This document shows, piece after piece, positions 1 to 11,050 of a stretch of 64,000 nt of DNA. The stretch spans positions 1,116,001 to 1,180,000 of the forward strand of contig WHVD01000005.1 of NCBI GenBank assembly GCA_015178975.1, written 5' to 3'. The notes under the pieces are model-generated. The model had not been told where the DNA came from. It saw only the letters and a program-made list of their open reading frames with translations, and searched no databases. This DNA is from Hysterangium stoloniferum (taxonomy: Eukaryota > Basidiomycota > Agaricomycetes > Hysterangiales > Hysterangiaceae). Within the stretch, counting starts at the first letter, position 1, and each line of letters starts with the position of its first letter. Both the position numbers and the translations under genes were made by a program.

Positions 1-1137
1 TGCATCTGTTCCAAGCTTTGTCCCGACAGTCTTCGCAATATTATGCTTTGTTGCGGCAGCAATCCAACTATTGGGATTTCTTGGCGTATTTAGAGTAAGT
101 GTACCTCCTTCTCCTTATACCATCTTGATAGATCATTCTACAGGAGTCTACAATTATCTTTCGCCGCTACACCACACTCCATTCTATCATTATGATTGCC
201 GTTTTCGCTTTCTCAGCATCTTTCATTGGTGTTTCAGCGTCAAGACACAATACTGCTTCCTCTAAATGTGTTACTACTTTTTTCCCTCCTGATCCCAGGT
301 TCGATTATTCTTTTCGACCTTTTGTGCTCATGCTCATCTTCCTTAGTGCCCAAGCGACGGCCTTAACAGGTTCCGATAGTGAAGGCAAACTTCTATGTAA
401 CATATTCACATGGGTTGGTGTTGGCACACTTGCCGGCCTCTGGGTAGTGCTTGCAATTTTTCACGTATGTTCCAAACATTACATTACTTATATTCAAGTT
501 ATATTCACTCATGTTGCATAGCTGTATCTTTATTTCGTTATTTCCGGCTACGGATCAAGTCAACGTGACGACCATTCGAAATATTATGCACTTTATTCTC
601 TCAATTCTCATCCCGGCTCGACCAATACCGCACACCCTTCCTACCTACCTTCCGATAATATTGGAATGCAAAATATGGGACATCAAACCGAGACTTGGGA
701 TACAAGAGATAGCATGGATACCATTGGTTTCGAAAAACAGAACGCTTATTCTCAAGCTCAGTACCCTATAAGTGATACTACATACCCCCGGCATGGTCAA
801 CTGTCGACCACTTACCCAGGCGCGGCCCGTACAATGTCGCCAGCTCCTACTCCAGCTCCGATGAACTACCAAGACCCATACCACAATAACATGGGAGTAG
901 AGGGGTTGGATAGACCCGATCCCAGTGTTAGACATCCTGGTCAGTGAGCATGAGCTACAGAAAGATCAATATATTTAATTATATCTGACTTCTCATGTAA
1001 ATCAAACGTTCTTTGGCGTTCGATGTACAGCTGAAGGGTCATTTCATCGCAAGACACCTCGTATGACACCTGCGCCTCAAACCCAACAGTATCCAGACCC
1101 TTATTTTGACCGAGAATTTTTTACTCCACCGCGTTAA
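1..1137 (+). CDS. Four-helix (MARVEL-like) membrane protein, 5' end missing
   Basis: The gene enters the window already open. The first exon (1-94) codes a hydrophobic segment ending in LLGFLGVFR before a GTAAGT donor. Further exons give hydrophobic stretches (IIMIAVFAFSASFIG; TLAGLWVVLAIFH) around a short loop with SRHNTASSKC and LLCNIF. This layout fits the fungal MARVEL-like tetraspan family, whose members carry similar SRHN and C..IF loop motifs. A hydrophilic, Pro/Tyr/Asp-rich cytoplasmic tail follows (DPYHNN, TPAPTPAP), and the last short exon ends FFTPPR at TAA 1135-1137. Exact inner splice sites between about 280 and 660 are uncertain. The function is unknown; such proteins sit in plasma or internal membranes. 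The family call rests on motif memory only. Confidence 0.6.
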
Positions 1138-1764
1138 ACGTTTATCTAATCCTCGATTTTATTTTATTCGTCGCACCCTTTGATTCCTTACCCCTTTCTC
1201 TCAAGGACTTTAAACCCTTCCTTTAACTCGTGTACATCAATGGTCATAGTTAATATGAAGTCATACTATGCTAGAATAAGATCAACCCAAGCATTAGAAC
1301 AATATTGTAGAACATGGAATAGAGATGGGGTAATGTGCCTCAGTTGACACACAGTGTAAATTGACTGAGGTATAATCTGGTAACCTTAGTTGTTCTTCTT
1401 ATACAAAGTCCAAGGTCAAGAAAATAAGCTGGGAACAATATCAGAGAAATATAGTATGTAGCAATGGAAATGGTTGTAAGACATAATCGGCCCCTTGCAA
1501 CCCCTGTGGTATGGTATAACGGCCTTGGTTGTTCTCATGACCGGGAGCATGCAATAGCCCCTTAACTACAACACTCCACTGGCTGAGCAGGCTCGCGTAA
1601 ATGGAATAATACACATTGTTTCTTGTACACCGAAGCAGTCAACACGCATTGTAAATTAACTGTATTATAAAGTACAAAAGAAGGAGCTCTACATTGTAAT
1701 ATAACCATCTAACACACCATTTTACTGTAACTTAAATCGTAACCCCAATGCAGGCAGCAATCTG
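1138..1764. other. Intergenic, no gene seen
   Basis: AT-rich intergenic DNA between two genes that converge on it. I see no coding exon, tRNA or transposon terminus. Confidence 0.5.
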
Positions 1765-2395
1765 TCATCTACGATCAATGATTAGAGTATGGGGAGGTAA
1801 TGATGGAAGGCCCAGTGCATTAGCTGATGCTATACATTGGTGTTCTAAAATAGAGGACTCAGTAAAGCAAAGTGTACAATCAGCACATGCTACTTACGCG
1901 TGAAGGTCAGCAACTCATCTCGATTTGCAGGGTTGGGTGCAGCAAGGAGGACCCATCCATTTTGCACAGGGTTGTAAAGTAGTCCTTTGGTGCCAGCCTG
2001 ACTATTGGCAAGCAGAATTGGCTGCTCTTGTCGAAGTAATGCAATGTCGTTGCGAATTCCTGCAATATCATGCACAATTTGTTGAAAGTTCTGCTGGATT
2101 TGGAGTTGAAAGGCTTGCAGCCATGGTGGCCCAACAGAACCAGGTGCACACTGGAAGATGAGGGCATTTTTGTACACCTCAGCAAGTCCAACCTCCTGGT
2201 CTGTGGCAGGATTCTGAACGACATTCCCTAGTGATCTGGAATTATTGACATCAGTGAAAGCTAGTAAGGCGGCCTCTTACCACTGCGACCATCCAAATAC
2301 TGGTGTGCATGGGCTATGTCATTGAGTATTGCAGGATTTTGTGGCATTTGTGGCAGAGGAATGCCCACTTGGTTTGGAGGGGGTACAAAGGCCAT
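1765..2395 (-). CDS. Small conserved fungal protein, Mug135-like
   Basis: Three exons (2395-2281, 2227-1898, 1844-1765) join in frame to exactly 525 bases, 174 residues plus stop. The introns are 53 bases each with GT-AG ends: the first uses acceptor CTAG, because an upstream AG would lead straight to a stop, and the second has donor GTAAGT. The protein starts MAFVPPPNQ. It has a helical middle (QLQIQQNFQQIVHDIAGIRN) and a C-terminal part with GLPSLPPHTLI. This arrangement resembles the agaricomycete proteins annotated as Mug135-like after fission yeast mug135, a meiotically expressed gene of unknown molecular role. The clean reading frame across two introns argues that it is alive. Its promoter carries a 23-bp tandem repeat. 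The family name is from memory and moderate; the gene model is strong. Confidence 0.7.
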
Positions 2396-2410
2396 GGGTT
2401 GGATGGTTCA

Positions 2411-2503
2411 CTTGTTTGAGTGGTAAAATGGTGTGTTGTTTGAGTGGTAAAAGGTGTGTTGTTTGAGTAGCAAAAGGTGTGCTATTTGAGTGGTAAAACA
2501 TGC
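2411..2503. repeat. 23-bp tandem repeat, four units
   Basis: Four consecutive units of about 23 bp are built on TTGTTTGAGTGGTAAAAG, starting near 2411, 2436, 2459 and 2482. The array lies 16-108 bp upstream of the ATG of the Mug135-like gene (read on the minus strand), so it occupies its 5' leader or core promoter. Confidence 0.8.
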
Positions 2504-2587
2504 ACTGTTGGTGCTGCTAGTGCTTACATAAATATTGGGAACTCCGCTTGAGGTCATTGCTTACTAGAAAACGATCTTCTTGAGGTG

Positions 2588-3563
2588 ATGGAAATAATCA
2601 ATTATCAGGTTGGTATTACTACTACTTATGTCATATATTAATCCATATATCCTTTTCAGTCATTTGCTTCTGCCCTGGCCCTTTATGTATCTGGTCTGCA
2701 GCTGCATTTGTTCATTGCTATGTCATCCAAAGCTATATCGTAGATCGTCTCTAATATTACTTACAGCTATATCCGGTACAATTCACTTCGCCGGCATATC
2801 CAAACCGATATTCTCTTGCCATCCTATAGAGAAACCTTACTTCATCTATCAAATTGGCTCTGCAGATCCCAATCTGGCAGTACAAGGTGCGCTGGTTGTT
2901 CAGAAAGATATTTCAGACGTCCATCTTAATTGCAGATGTCCGAAACCATTTTCTACCCATGGATGCACTTTTGACAAACCCCGATCTTCTGTGTCCCATC
3001 CTTCCGGCGTTATGAAGACAACTACAGTCGAACCCCTCTTAACCCATACCTCTGATAACACATAACCTCTTGTATCCCATAGCTCAAGCCGTCCACCAAC
3101 TTGCTTTGTAGGGCCTTATCAGACCTCTCAAAACCCATAACCCCTTATAACCCATACCTTGGGCCATCCACTGACGGGTATGGGTTAAAAGGGGTTTGAC
3201 TGTACCACCTGAAATCTCTGTTTCCGCCAAAATCCGCTTATTGCCGACACAAGAGGATACATTGAAATTAGTGAAACGTATTGTAGATACTAACATCAAC
3301 ACGATAGCAATACACTGTCGAACACGGAACATGCATCCGAGAGAAAAGGCACTGATAGAGCACATGCGGGAAATTGTAGAGTTCATCGAAGGATTAGGTG
3401 TTGGTGTTGCAGTTCTTGAAAATGGTAACTGTCTTGGCTATAGGGATGCAAAATGAATCAAAGATATTACAGGTATGCAACACTTCCCTTTACGAATTTT
3501 ATCTAATTATTTGATTAACTGCACATTCTGTCATGATTGCCACCGCTGCGGAGTCGGTTAGAT
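2588..3563 (+). pseudogene. dus2: tRNA-dihydrouridine(20) synthase (Dus2) pseudogene
   Basis: Dus2 reduces uridine 20 of tRNAs with FMN and NADPH. Stretches of the FMN-barrel domain are plain: a start MEIINYQ, then EKPYFIYQIGSADPNLAVQ, LNCRCPKPFSTHG, SAKIRLLPTQEDTLKLV, AIHCRTRNMHPREKAL and SVMIATAAES. The order and spacing match Dus2, but the frame is broken. A one-base loss follows FSTHG, where the reading must shift to ALLTNPDLLCPILPAL. A MITE of about 180 bp splits the gene at 3024-3202. An in-frame TGA follows YRDAK where the family has Arg, a change that a single C-to-T would make. After about 3563 the frame collapses, so the C-terminal RNA-binding part is missing. The conserved catalytic Cys in the CPKPFS loop is still visible. 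The identification is confident; the gene is dead. Confidence 0.85.
3022..3204. mobile_element. MITE with TA target site inside the Dus2 pseudogene
   Basis: Imperfect terminal inverted repeats of about 27 bp face each other: the left begins CAGTCGAACCCCTCTTAACC and the right ends with its reverse complement near GGGGTTTGACTG. The element is about 179 bp, has no coding capacity and is bounded by TA dinucleotides (3022-3023 and 3203-3204), as for Tc1/mariner-type or related cut-and-paste transposons. Inside are several further AACCCATA motifs in both directions. Related copies lie at 24002-24167 and 36996-37376. Confidence 0.75.
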
Positions 3564-3589
3564 CTTGAGTCCACTCTACTTCCGCCTTA

Positions 3590-4150
3590 TGTTAGGCTTG
3601 TGCGTGGGTATGCATCTTTGTTATATTTACATATTCCCCGCCAGGCAAAGCATATATCTATACACTGGTCCAATACTAAGTTCTGCAATAAATGTTGATC
3701 GTGGCCTTCAGCAGTGGGTAAAAATGTTCCGTTTGGTTGCCCGCCTGCGGGTAAGATTAGTATATCGCTCATAATAACATGTTAGTTGTTCACTCGCCTT
3801 GCGAAAGAATAAGATAATTGATCCCTCGTGGGCCTGCACGATCACTCACAATCTCTGCGACACGTTTAGCTTCAGAAACAAAGCTGAGATCGGCTTTGAT
3901 GAAAAGATGCTCAGATGTTATTGTCTGTTGCGTCTGCTGAGAAAATTCGGCCACATTATTCAAGATGGCGTTGGCTGACGCATCGAGCTTACAAGCTTTC
4001 GGAAACAGACTTTTAAAGTAGTTCTTCACATTTCACTTCATTCCTGCCGATAATCCACCGGCTTTAGCGAATCGAATGGCAACTTCTTCCCCAATGCCTT
4101 GTGTTCCGCCAACGACGACAGCGCCCGGCAGTGTTGTAGACACATTACTC
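3590..4150 (-). pseudogene. Short-chain dehydrogenase (SDR) remnant
   Basis: On the minus strand the Rossmann glycine motif reads VVVGGTQGIGEEVAIRFAKAG. It is followed by FIKADLSFVSEAKRVAEIV, the NYLILSQGG strand, and PNGTFLPTAEGHDQH. These follow the usual order of fungal classical SDRs (NAD(P)-dependent oxidoreductases of unknown substrate). No in-frame ATG precedes the glycine motif, a stop and loss of sequence follow KAGG, and the catalytic Tyr-x3-Lys region is absent. The last exon is reached only if a GC-AG intron (donor GCGAGT near 3798) is accepted. It is therefore a truncated remnant. It lies tail-to-tail with the Dus2 pseudogene. Confidence 0.75.
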
Positions 4151-4264
4151 TGGATGATAGTACACCTTCCCCTCCCCTCTTTTAATCTTGAAATTCAACT
4201 ATTTGGTTTGGAGTTTTAATTTATATTTTACATAAATTCATCTTAGCATGCAACCCATGCTTTA

Positions 4265-7200
4265 TCAAAACATCTGACCACGGCAATTTGCCGACCCGCA
4301 AAGGCAGGGTCTATATACAGCCTGCTTTTTGTTATGGGTTAGAGGGCCCCCAACCTGAGATGTAAAGTTATACATGTGGAAGCGGGGGAGCTGCTTTTAT
4401 AAATACGCACAACTTTAATTTTCTGTTGGCCGTGCTCATCGATTTCTTCTTCATCGTCGTCGTCTTCGTCGTCTTCGTCGGCTCCGAAATAAGCAAATGT
4501 AAGTTCTTCACCTGCACGTACGTCGCGACATGTATAGATTGTCAATGTCGGCTTGTGTAAGTCAGGCTCATTTACATATGTTGCCGTGATCTTGCAATTC
4601 GGATCACAAGAGTGGTTCTAAAACATTGTCAATACATAATTGTTTGAAACATAGTAAATTTACCAGGAAGCGAGTGAACTGAAAGGTAAACAAATAAGAA
4701 AAGGTTTGTAATGATATAAGAGACGAGAGCTTACATTTCCGACGTGGAACGCATCTATAGTATAGGTACTAACAACCTGTACGCTTTTACCAACGTTGGA
4801 AGATGCACCATGATTCCCAGATGTTTTCTGCTGATCATCGGCCAAACTGTGAAGATAGTAGAAATCCATGTCGAAGAGATAAGTCCTGCCGAACTTGTCG
4901 TAAAGTCTAGGAAACACTATTCAACTAATTGGATTCAAAGAAAACGGTGCGAAATCCTCACTTCCCCCGTTCATCGGCCTCGGATTCGAGTATCATTTCC
5001 CCGGCATAAATGCCTAAATATGTACCTCGAGGTATTTTCTCATCTGCGAACACTCCTGGAGGAGAATTACAGTTGGAGAAAAAAAACCGAAATATATTAG
5101 GAAAAATGACGAACCCCAGCCCTTGTTCAGTGTAAGGGTTATTGATATGGCGTGTTTGCGGCCGTGTTGTATGACCTAAAATTGTCCATCTAGGTTACTT
5201 AGCGGGAATGTATGGAATAATGGTATCATTTACCCTGTTCATACAGTGCTCTGAACATTCGCATTCGTCGTTACATTCAAACACGGGATAATGATGATCT
5301 ACGAGTCTGCCATTCTTGTTATAAAGGAATCCTTTGACATTTTTGTCACCGCCAACCCAAGCCATCTGTCGCACCACACAAGCACACGTCTTGGACTTCG
5401 GGTTACATGGGCCAATACAGTCACAGCCCTTCAAGGCTCTGCGATTGGAACGTGGAACGCCTTGACCGTGGAAAATTCTATTCGTATAATAAAATTCCCA
5501 ATACGGTGTAATTTGATCGTCCTTTCGCCCTCTAATCTCGATCCGGGGGGCTACCGGCTCGTCATCAGCAGTATTCTCCTCCATCATGGATTCAAATATA
5601 TGCTTCATCTGAGGATTAAATAGGTAGTTCTTAGGCAGCCGATTGATCATATCATGCAGTTCAGTGGGCACTTTCTCGGCAGGCCACTTAATCGCAGCAG
5701 CTAGACTTCTGCTATCTTCAAAGATGGGGTCAAGAATAGCTTCCCGTAATTTGGAAAAATCAGGTTCTTTGACGGTCCCCATGCGTCGTCCCAAAGGGGT
5801 ATTTGGGGTGACTGGGTCCTACGACTGTATTAGGCGGAGACACGGAAAGAAAGCCACACTTGCTCACTTGTAGTTCTGGCGTTTTTGAGTTGCTTGATGT
5901 ATCCGTACTACAAAGATCGTCAGTGGTCATACTGTATCTCTTGCCACTCCGAGTCGTTTTCCGAGCACTCTGGACTGATCGGCCCAATAATTTGCTCGGT
6001 GCACCATCCAACAACTCATCCGTAATCCCCGAAGACGAGAGAAGCTGTACTTCCTTGAAGGGAATTGTCTTCTGATTAGTTGAGCTTTCCCCCTGTTATA
6101 GCTGCGTGAGCTTAGTTCGACGCCACGAATAGCAACATACCTGTGGCGTCTTTACTGCTGCGATTGCATTCTCTTCAATGTGCTGTACCTCCTGAGGTGT
6201 GTAAGTAAGAAGCGACATGAAAAAAAAGAATAGTAGAGGCCAACATTGACAAAAGTATCCATTTCTTCAAAAGTGTTAAAATGTAAATCGGCAACGGGCC
6301 CTACGAGATCCTCTGAAGGACGTCTTGATGTATTATTTGGCAGAGTTAAGTCATCGGATCCCCTGTTATGAAGTAGCGTGTCACCAGAGCCCACACCTTG
6401 AATTAGCGATGATGGATTGGAACTGGAAAGACCGTTCTGTGTACTCTGAGAAATATTTACCGGTACAGCGCCCATTTCGTTTGTCGAGGCTGAGTCAGAC
6501 AAAGTTAATGGACGTTGCTGGGATGAAGGCGTAACCGATTTGATTAACGAGCCCACGCTATCCGATACTACAGCAGCAGCGATAGACTGTAGGTCTCGAC
6601 GACCGCCAAGATTTCCGCTGCTTGAAGTCGGGCCTTTACGGTTGCTTTTCTCAACTGAGCTAAGGGGTGTCATCGAACTAGATTTATTCGATTGAAGGTT
6701 GGTTGATGAAGGCAGCGCGGGAAGAAGTGAAGGGTGCATTGGAAAGTTCCCTCTGTCTGAGGATTCGGGTTGCGGCTCGGCTAGCAGAGAAAGCTTTGGA
6801 GAAGGATTGGTATGAATGTCCATGTTTTCATCCTCATCCTCAGTACATAGGTTGATGACCTCTGGACTTGCTGGTAAAGGTTCCGGCTTGGCGCCATTTT
6901 GGAGTTTATTGCTCTTGGGTTTCGTTGCCAATTTCGGCTTGTGAAGTTTATATGGCGGCCCACTAAAATGTGAGGCCGAGGCAGGAACTCCTCCCAAAGA
7001 GATGCAAATGGTATCCGATAGCGAACGATCTTGCTCTCTCGGCCCGATTTCAGTCACCTTGGGACTGCGTGACTTCACTCCTGAGCTTTCAGACTTAATT
7101 GATGGTTTCGATGACCCCCGCCCGCGGAGATGAGGATGCGAAACAGGTTTCGAGGAAAATAAAGATCGGTTGGGTAAATAAGAAGAGTCAGCTGTATCAA

Positions 7201-8365
7201 TCTGTGCGCCAGCGGCCCGACGTCCTGACTTGACTGCAGACGACGTATTAAAGAGAGATGAACTGGGGTAAATGTTAGGACGAAACGTCAAAGGAGACAA
7301 TGTTTTCGAGACAAACGTTTGGTTTAGTATTTTCTCTTCCTTGCCTTTTCCTTTAGACTGGTCTACGCCATCATTTTCGGATTCAGATGGCGTTTCATCC
7401 ATTGTCAGGTCATATACACCATCCTCATTCATCGAAAGACTTGACGAGTATTATCAGTGGTACTATCAAGCAAATTATTAGAAGCTAACTGACTTGGAAA
7501 ATCGTTGAGAAGTATCGTTAGTTAGTTGTTCAGCCACTTCTGAATCGGATGATATGTGAATAATATCTTGGGCAACCTCGGAAGCTGCTCAAAGCAGGTT
7601 CAAAATCAATAAGTTTAACCTACTTCAATAGTGACACACCTGCAATATCCCGATCTTTCTTCGCTTGACCTTGGTAGTTCTCTTTATGCGTCCTAACCTT
7701 CATCTGGTTGGGCTTATTCACATTCTTTACAAGATGTCTCTGTTCATTCTTCTGTTTTTCCGGTGTCTGCTTGACTTTCAGTCGTGGACGGATCAGATCC
7801 ACAAGAGTACTGGGATCAGGCAAGCCCTCCGAAGAGGGACTGCTATCTTTGTCGCCTTCGCTAGGCTTAGCCTTACCGTCGTCTTTAGTAGTAGACCTAA
7901 TACATGAAGAATCATTTGAAAGCACTCTGGAAGACGAAGCAACGGGAGACACCGCTTGAATTGCAGATAGACTCTTCATAGATGGCAGCTGAGGTTGTGA
8001 TGAAGACGCGCTATTGGATAACATGGTACGTGGACGAGAAACCTCGAGGGTGCTCAAAGAGTGCCGTTGAGCAGCAGGCAGGGGGTAAGAACTCGTGAAG
8101 CTATGTGAAGGGTTGGAGACACGGGCAGTTTTTACAGGTCGCGCCACCGGCAATGATAACTTTGCCTTCCGCTTCAAGGGCGGCTGGACGAGTTCATCCT
8201 CTGAAGATTTTTCATCCATCCCTGGCGTAGGTGATGAACGATTGCCTGTAGTAAATGCGGAGCTTATTAGAAAGTTATGCTTCTTTAATGATTGCACCCA
8301 CGCAGAGCCATCCAACCACCGACTTCAAAAACGGAAGAGGATCGGCGGGACGGCGGATTTGACAT
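4265..8365 (-). CDS. SET-domain histone H3K9 methyltransferase (Clr4/SUV39 type)
   Basis: Predicted nuclear enzyme transferring methyl groups from S-adenosylmethionine to histone H3 lysine 9 to make heterochromatin. A long Ser/Pro-rich, low-complexity N-terminal half spans exons at 8315-7620, near 7590-7490, 7440-6250, and several small ones down to 5860. Then comes a pre-SET zinc cluster (GCDCIGPCNPKSKTCAC ... ECNDECECSEHCMN, near 5440-5240), a SET core (GVFADEKIPRGTYLGIYAGE near 5050; NHSCDPNC near 4610; ELTFAYF near 4490) and a post-SET motif CLCGSANCRGQMF ending at TGA 4265-4267. The NHSCDPNC pseudoknot and the three post-SET cysteines are intact. No chromodomain was seen, unlike Clr4. 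An acidic D/E loop (near 4470) interrupts SET-C. The start is uncertain: ATG 8365 (MSNPPSRRSSSVFE) is one base out of frame with the next exon (WLDGSAWVQSLKKHN), which itself has no ATG, so a frameshift, sequencing error or unseen intron lies near 8316-8325. H3K9 specificity is inferred from the pre-/post-SET pattern. Confidence 0.85.
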
Positions 8366-8580
8366 TGGCCAATGACTTAGAGCTTACAAGACTCAGAAAG
8401 AGGAAAGAGAGAGAGAACTTGAAAGGGTTTTATGGGGCGGAGTTTCAAAAGGTTCTATCAAGTGTCCTTGCCCTCCCACTGTGACATCACGTGACATGTG
8501 GGAAGATTGATGAGATATAAATCCAAAGTACCGCTATCATTTATGTATGTAAAAAATGATAATGTATGACAAGTACAAGT

Positions 8581-9147
8581 TTAGAAAAATGGAGACAAGT
8601 TCTGAGATATGTAGGGAATATTTTGAATCTTGATGAGAAAATGAGAGTTATGTGTTCTTATCAGCAACCGCATGCCTTGTGCGATAAAACACGGTGACTT
8701 ATCCCACGTCGGCAGTGTTCCCCCTCGATTACTGTTCATCCTCCTCTCCTTCTCGATACACGCCTTTGCGAAGCGAAGGAAGGATGCACCCTCATGTTGG
8801 AGCGAATTCAACATTCGCTGGTCTCGAAATTGTATCTGGTGCTTCAGACCGTCTGTGAAATCCAAGATGAGGTCGATTTCAGCGTTCATAGCTTCTTCAG
8901 ATGTCAAACCATCCTTTGTTTGCATATCAACCAACCTCCCATCATCTCCATCTTCATCCTCACCACTCTCATTGCCTTCCAGTCCGTCCTTTCGTCACAG
9001 GCCTTTTTCCATTTGCGCCGAGCCTTCTGGTTGTCTCTGTCGTGCTGTCTGCAAGTCACAGGTTTTATTCTGAGAGCTGGATGGGAAGGTCTTTTTACAC
9101 CAAGGCTTTGAGCACTCCTTGGTATCAGATGTCACATGCGTGGACAT
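8581..9147 (-). pseudogene. Zinc-ribbon-like basidiomycete hypothetical protein, decayed
   Basis: An ATG at 9147 opens a frame with a cysteine pattern CSKPWCKKTFPSSSQNKTCD. A one-base slip is then needed to reach CRQHDRDNQKARRKWKK, completing a C-x4-C ... C-x2-C ribbon with a basic tail. After another slip the C-terminal block reads LILDFTDGLKHQIQFRDQR, FLRFAKACIEKERRMNS and PTWDKS. These blocks resemble a conserved agaricomycete protein of unknown function with the same order: a zinc-ribbon head followed by a helical region. The head and tail are in different frames with at least two frameshifts, so I call it a pseudogene. It lies just upstream of the SET gene, on the same strand. Confidence 0.6.
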
Positions 9148-9404
9148 TTGTTGGTTGTATTTTGTGTTTCTACACACTCTCACTTTCAAATCACATGCTT
9201 TATTCCTTTTAAGGAAATGTCATAGGCAGCGTCCGCTGGTTCTATCTCCCCATAAAACTGCTTTGAGCTTCTTGATAAAGACTACACTCCATGATCTATA
9301 CATATTATTAAGGAACCCTTCTACTATCTTATAATGATGTTACATTGCATATGGCAGCATGTACCTCCATATAACATTTAACTGTCCACTCTCGTCAAGC
9401 TAGG

Positions 9405-11050
9405 TATTACTTTCATAAGCGGACTAGAAAACTTAGTTTGAACGAATACTTTCTCGACGCCATTCTTATGATTGTCGAAGGCGATATACAGCGTAGCCCT
9501 ACGAAGTTTGGTTTTATCAAGACATCTTCTGTAGTCGCCTAAGCCAGAAATAGGTGCTCACATATCGTCAAGCGGGCCTCGATGTGTAATCATGAATGTT
9601 GGATCGAACTTTCCCAGAATGATGTAGTTATTCAAAATATATTTCCAGCAGCGGTGCACGGGAGCTATGTCGCCCCATGAGTGGTGCGGTTTCAAGATAC
9701 TTTACGGAAAACTGTTCGCCTTGACCATTTCCGATCAATCGTATGTTCTTTTCCATGATGTTAAATTGATCGGTGAAACCAGAGCTAAAAGACGACAGGT
9801 GAGATTAATGTCGGGATACAGATGGTCGAGTTTACTAGACTGCTATCACGGCGGTACGTCCCATCTTCCGAACGGATGCAATGGCTGCATTCAGTGTCTC
9901 TGGAACATCCATCTTGAGCATTAGTGCCTTCTGCACTTTATGCATGAGTGTTTTCGGTGAATGGAATGAACCTTCGGGCATGCTTCAAATTCAGATCACT
10001 CTTCTGGTAATCCCCACTGTTATCACTTACCACAGTCCAAACGGCATCAAGTCCACCAGGAACAAGTTCCGATAATTTCTTTGGAACATCTTTGTTCATT
10101 GTTGAAATTTATGACTTGAGCACCTGAATTTTCTCTGGCAAAGCGCAAGCGTTCTGGGTCGCCGTCGATAGCAATAACTCGAGAAGCCTCTTTGAGCTTT
10201 CCCACTTGACTACGCAATGTCCAACTGGGCCTAATCCTCGTGCGATTAAGGTAAGGAGTAATTTCGGTGTTAGGTAAATCAAACGTACCCAAACTCCAAC
10301 CATGTCACCAGGCTTCACTCCGGTATCTTCGATCCAGTGGTCAGATGTGGGGATGACATCAAAACTTGTTCGTCGGTAACATCATCAGGAATTGGTAGAA
10401 GATTAATATTGCCGAATGGCACCTGCGGCATTAAACCACTGTTGTGTTTGTAATAACGGCCTCGAAGCTTACCCTTATATATTCGGCTCGCCCTCCTGGT
10501 AGACCACTCGTAAAATGAGAATAGCCGAAAAATCCTGCAAATGTACATTTATAAGGGCTTGAGAACTAGTATTGATCGAATATCTTACAAGCATCCTTTT
10601 GACCGTACATCTATTGTTGCAACCTATGTGATATTGTGAGCATAGCTTTATCCCCTTCAGAAAACTTGGCGACTAACTATGAATTTTTGGTTCGGTTACA
10701 CATCGAACTTAATTTTTCCTTGCAGTAGATGCATTCACCACATGCAATCTGGAAGCTTGCCACGACTCTATCCGACACGAAGATTCTTTACCGGGGGACC
10801 TATTCTCGCCACTTTTCCCATGAACTCATGTCCTAGGATATCACCTTTTTGCAAATCCATTATTTCACCGTGTAGGAGATGCAAATTGGAGCTACAGATG
10901 GTCGTCCCAGTCACTTGTACTATCACATCATGCTCCTGTGTGATATCCGGAATGGGGACTTCGACCACTCGCACGTCATTGTTTCCGAACCACCGCAAAT
11001 CACCCTTTTCTAGGCAGATGGTCAGTACGTTACCACACAATGGCCTTCAT
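9405..11050 (-). pseudogene. Zinc-type alcohol/formaldehyde dehydrogenase pseudogene
   Basis: Blocks of a medium-chain zinc dehydrogenase appear in correct order on the minus strand: a start MKAIVW at 11050, DVRVVEVPIPDITQEHDVIV, HGEIMDLQKGDILGHEFMG (GHE is the catalytic-zinc motif), ASFQIACGECIYCKEKL (structural-zinc cysteines), PFGNINLLPIPDDVTDEQ, the cofactor strand GLGPVGHCVVKW with RVIAIDGDPERLRFA, and the tail GKFDPTFMITHRGPLDD ... GVEKVFVQT near 9405. The set resembles glutathione-independent formaldehyde dehydrogenase-like ADHs of fungi. Frames change repeatedly and the segment between 10560 and 10680 and that between 9950 and 9680 are badly eroded. A living gene would need intact frames across short introns. 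This one is dead. Confidence 0.8.

Noticed and set aside
3650-3690. Plus-strand IHWSNTKFCN, resembling a Dus2 motif
   Set aside because: The same bases read better on the minus strand as SDR sequence (PNGTFLPTAEGHDQH and following), which is continuous with the other SDR exon, so the Dus2 match is chance.
5643-5873. Plus frames opposite the SET gene
   Set aside because: Antisense shadows of well-supported exons.
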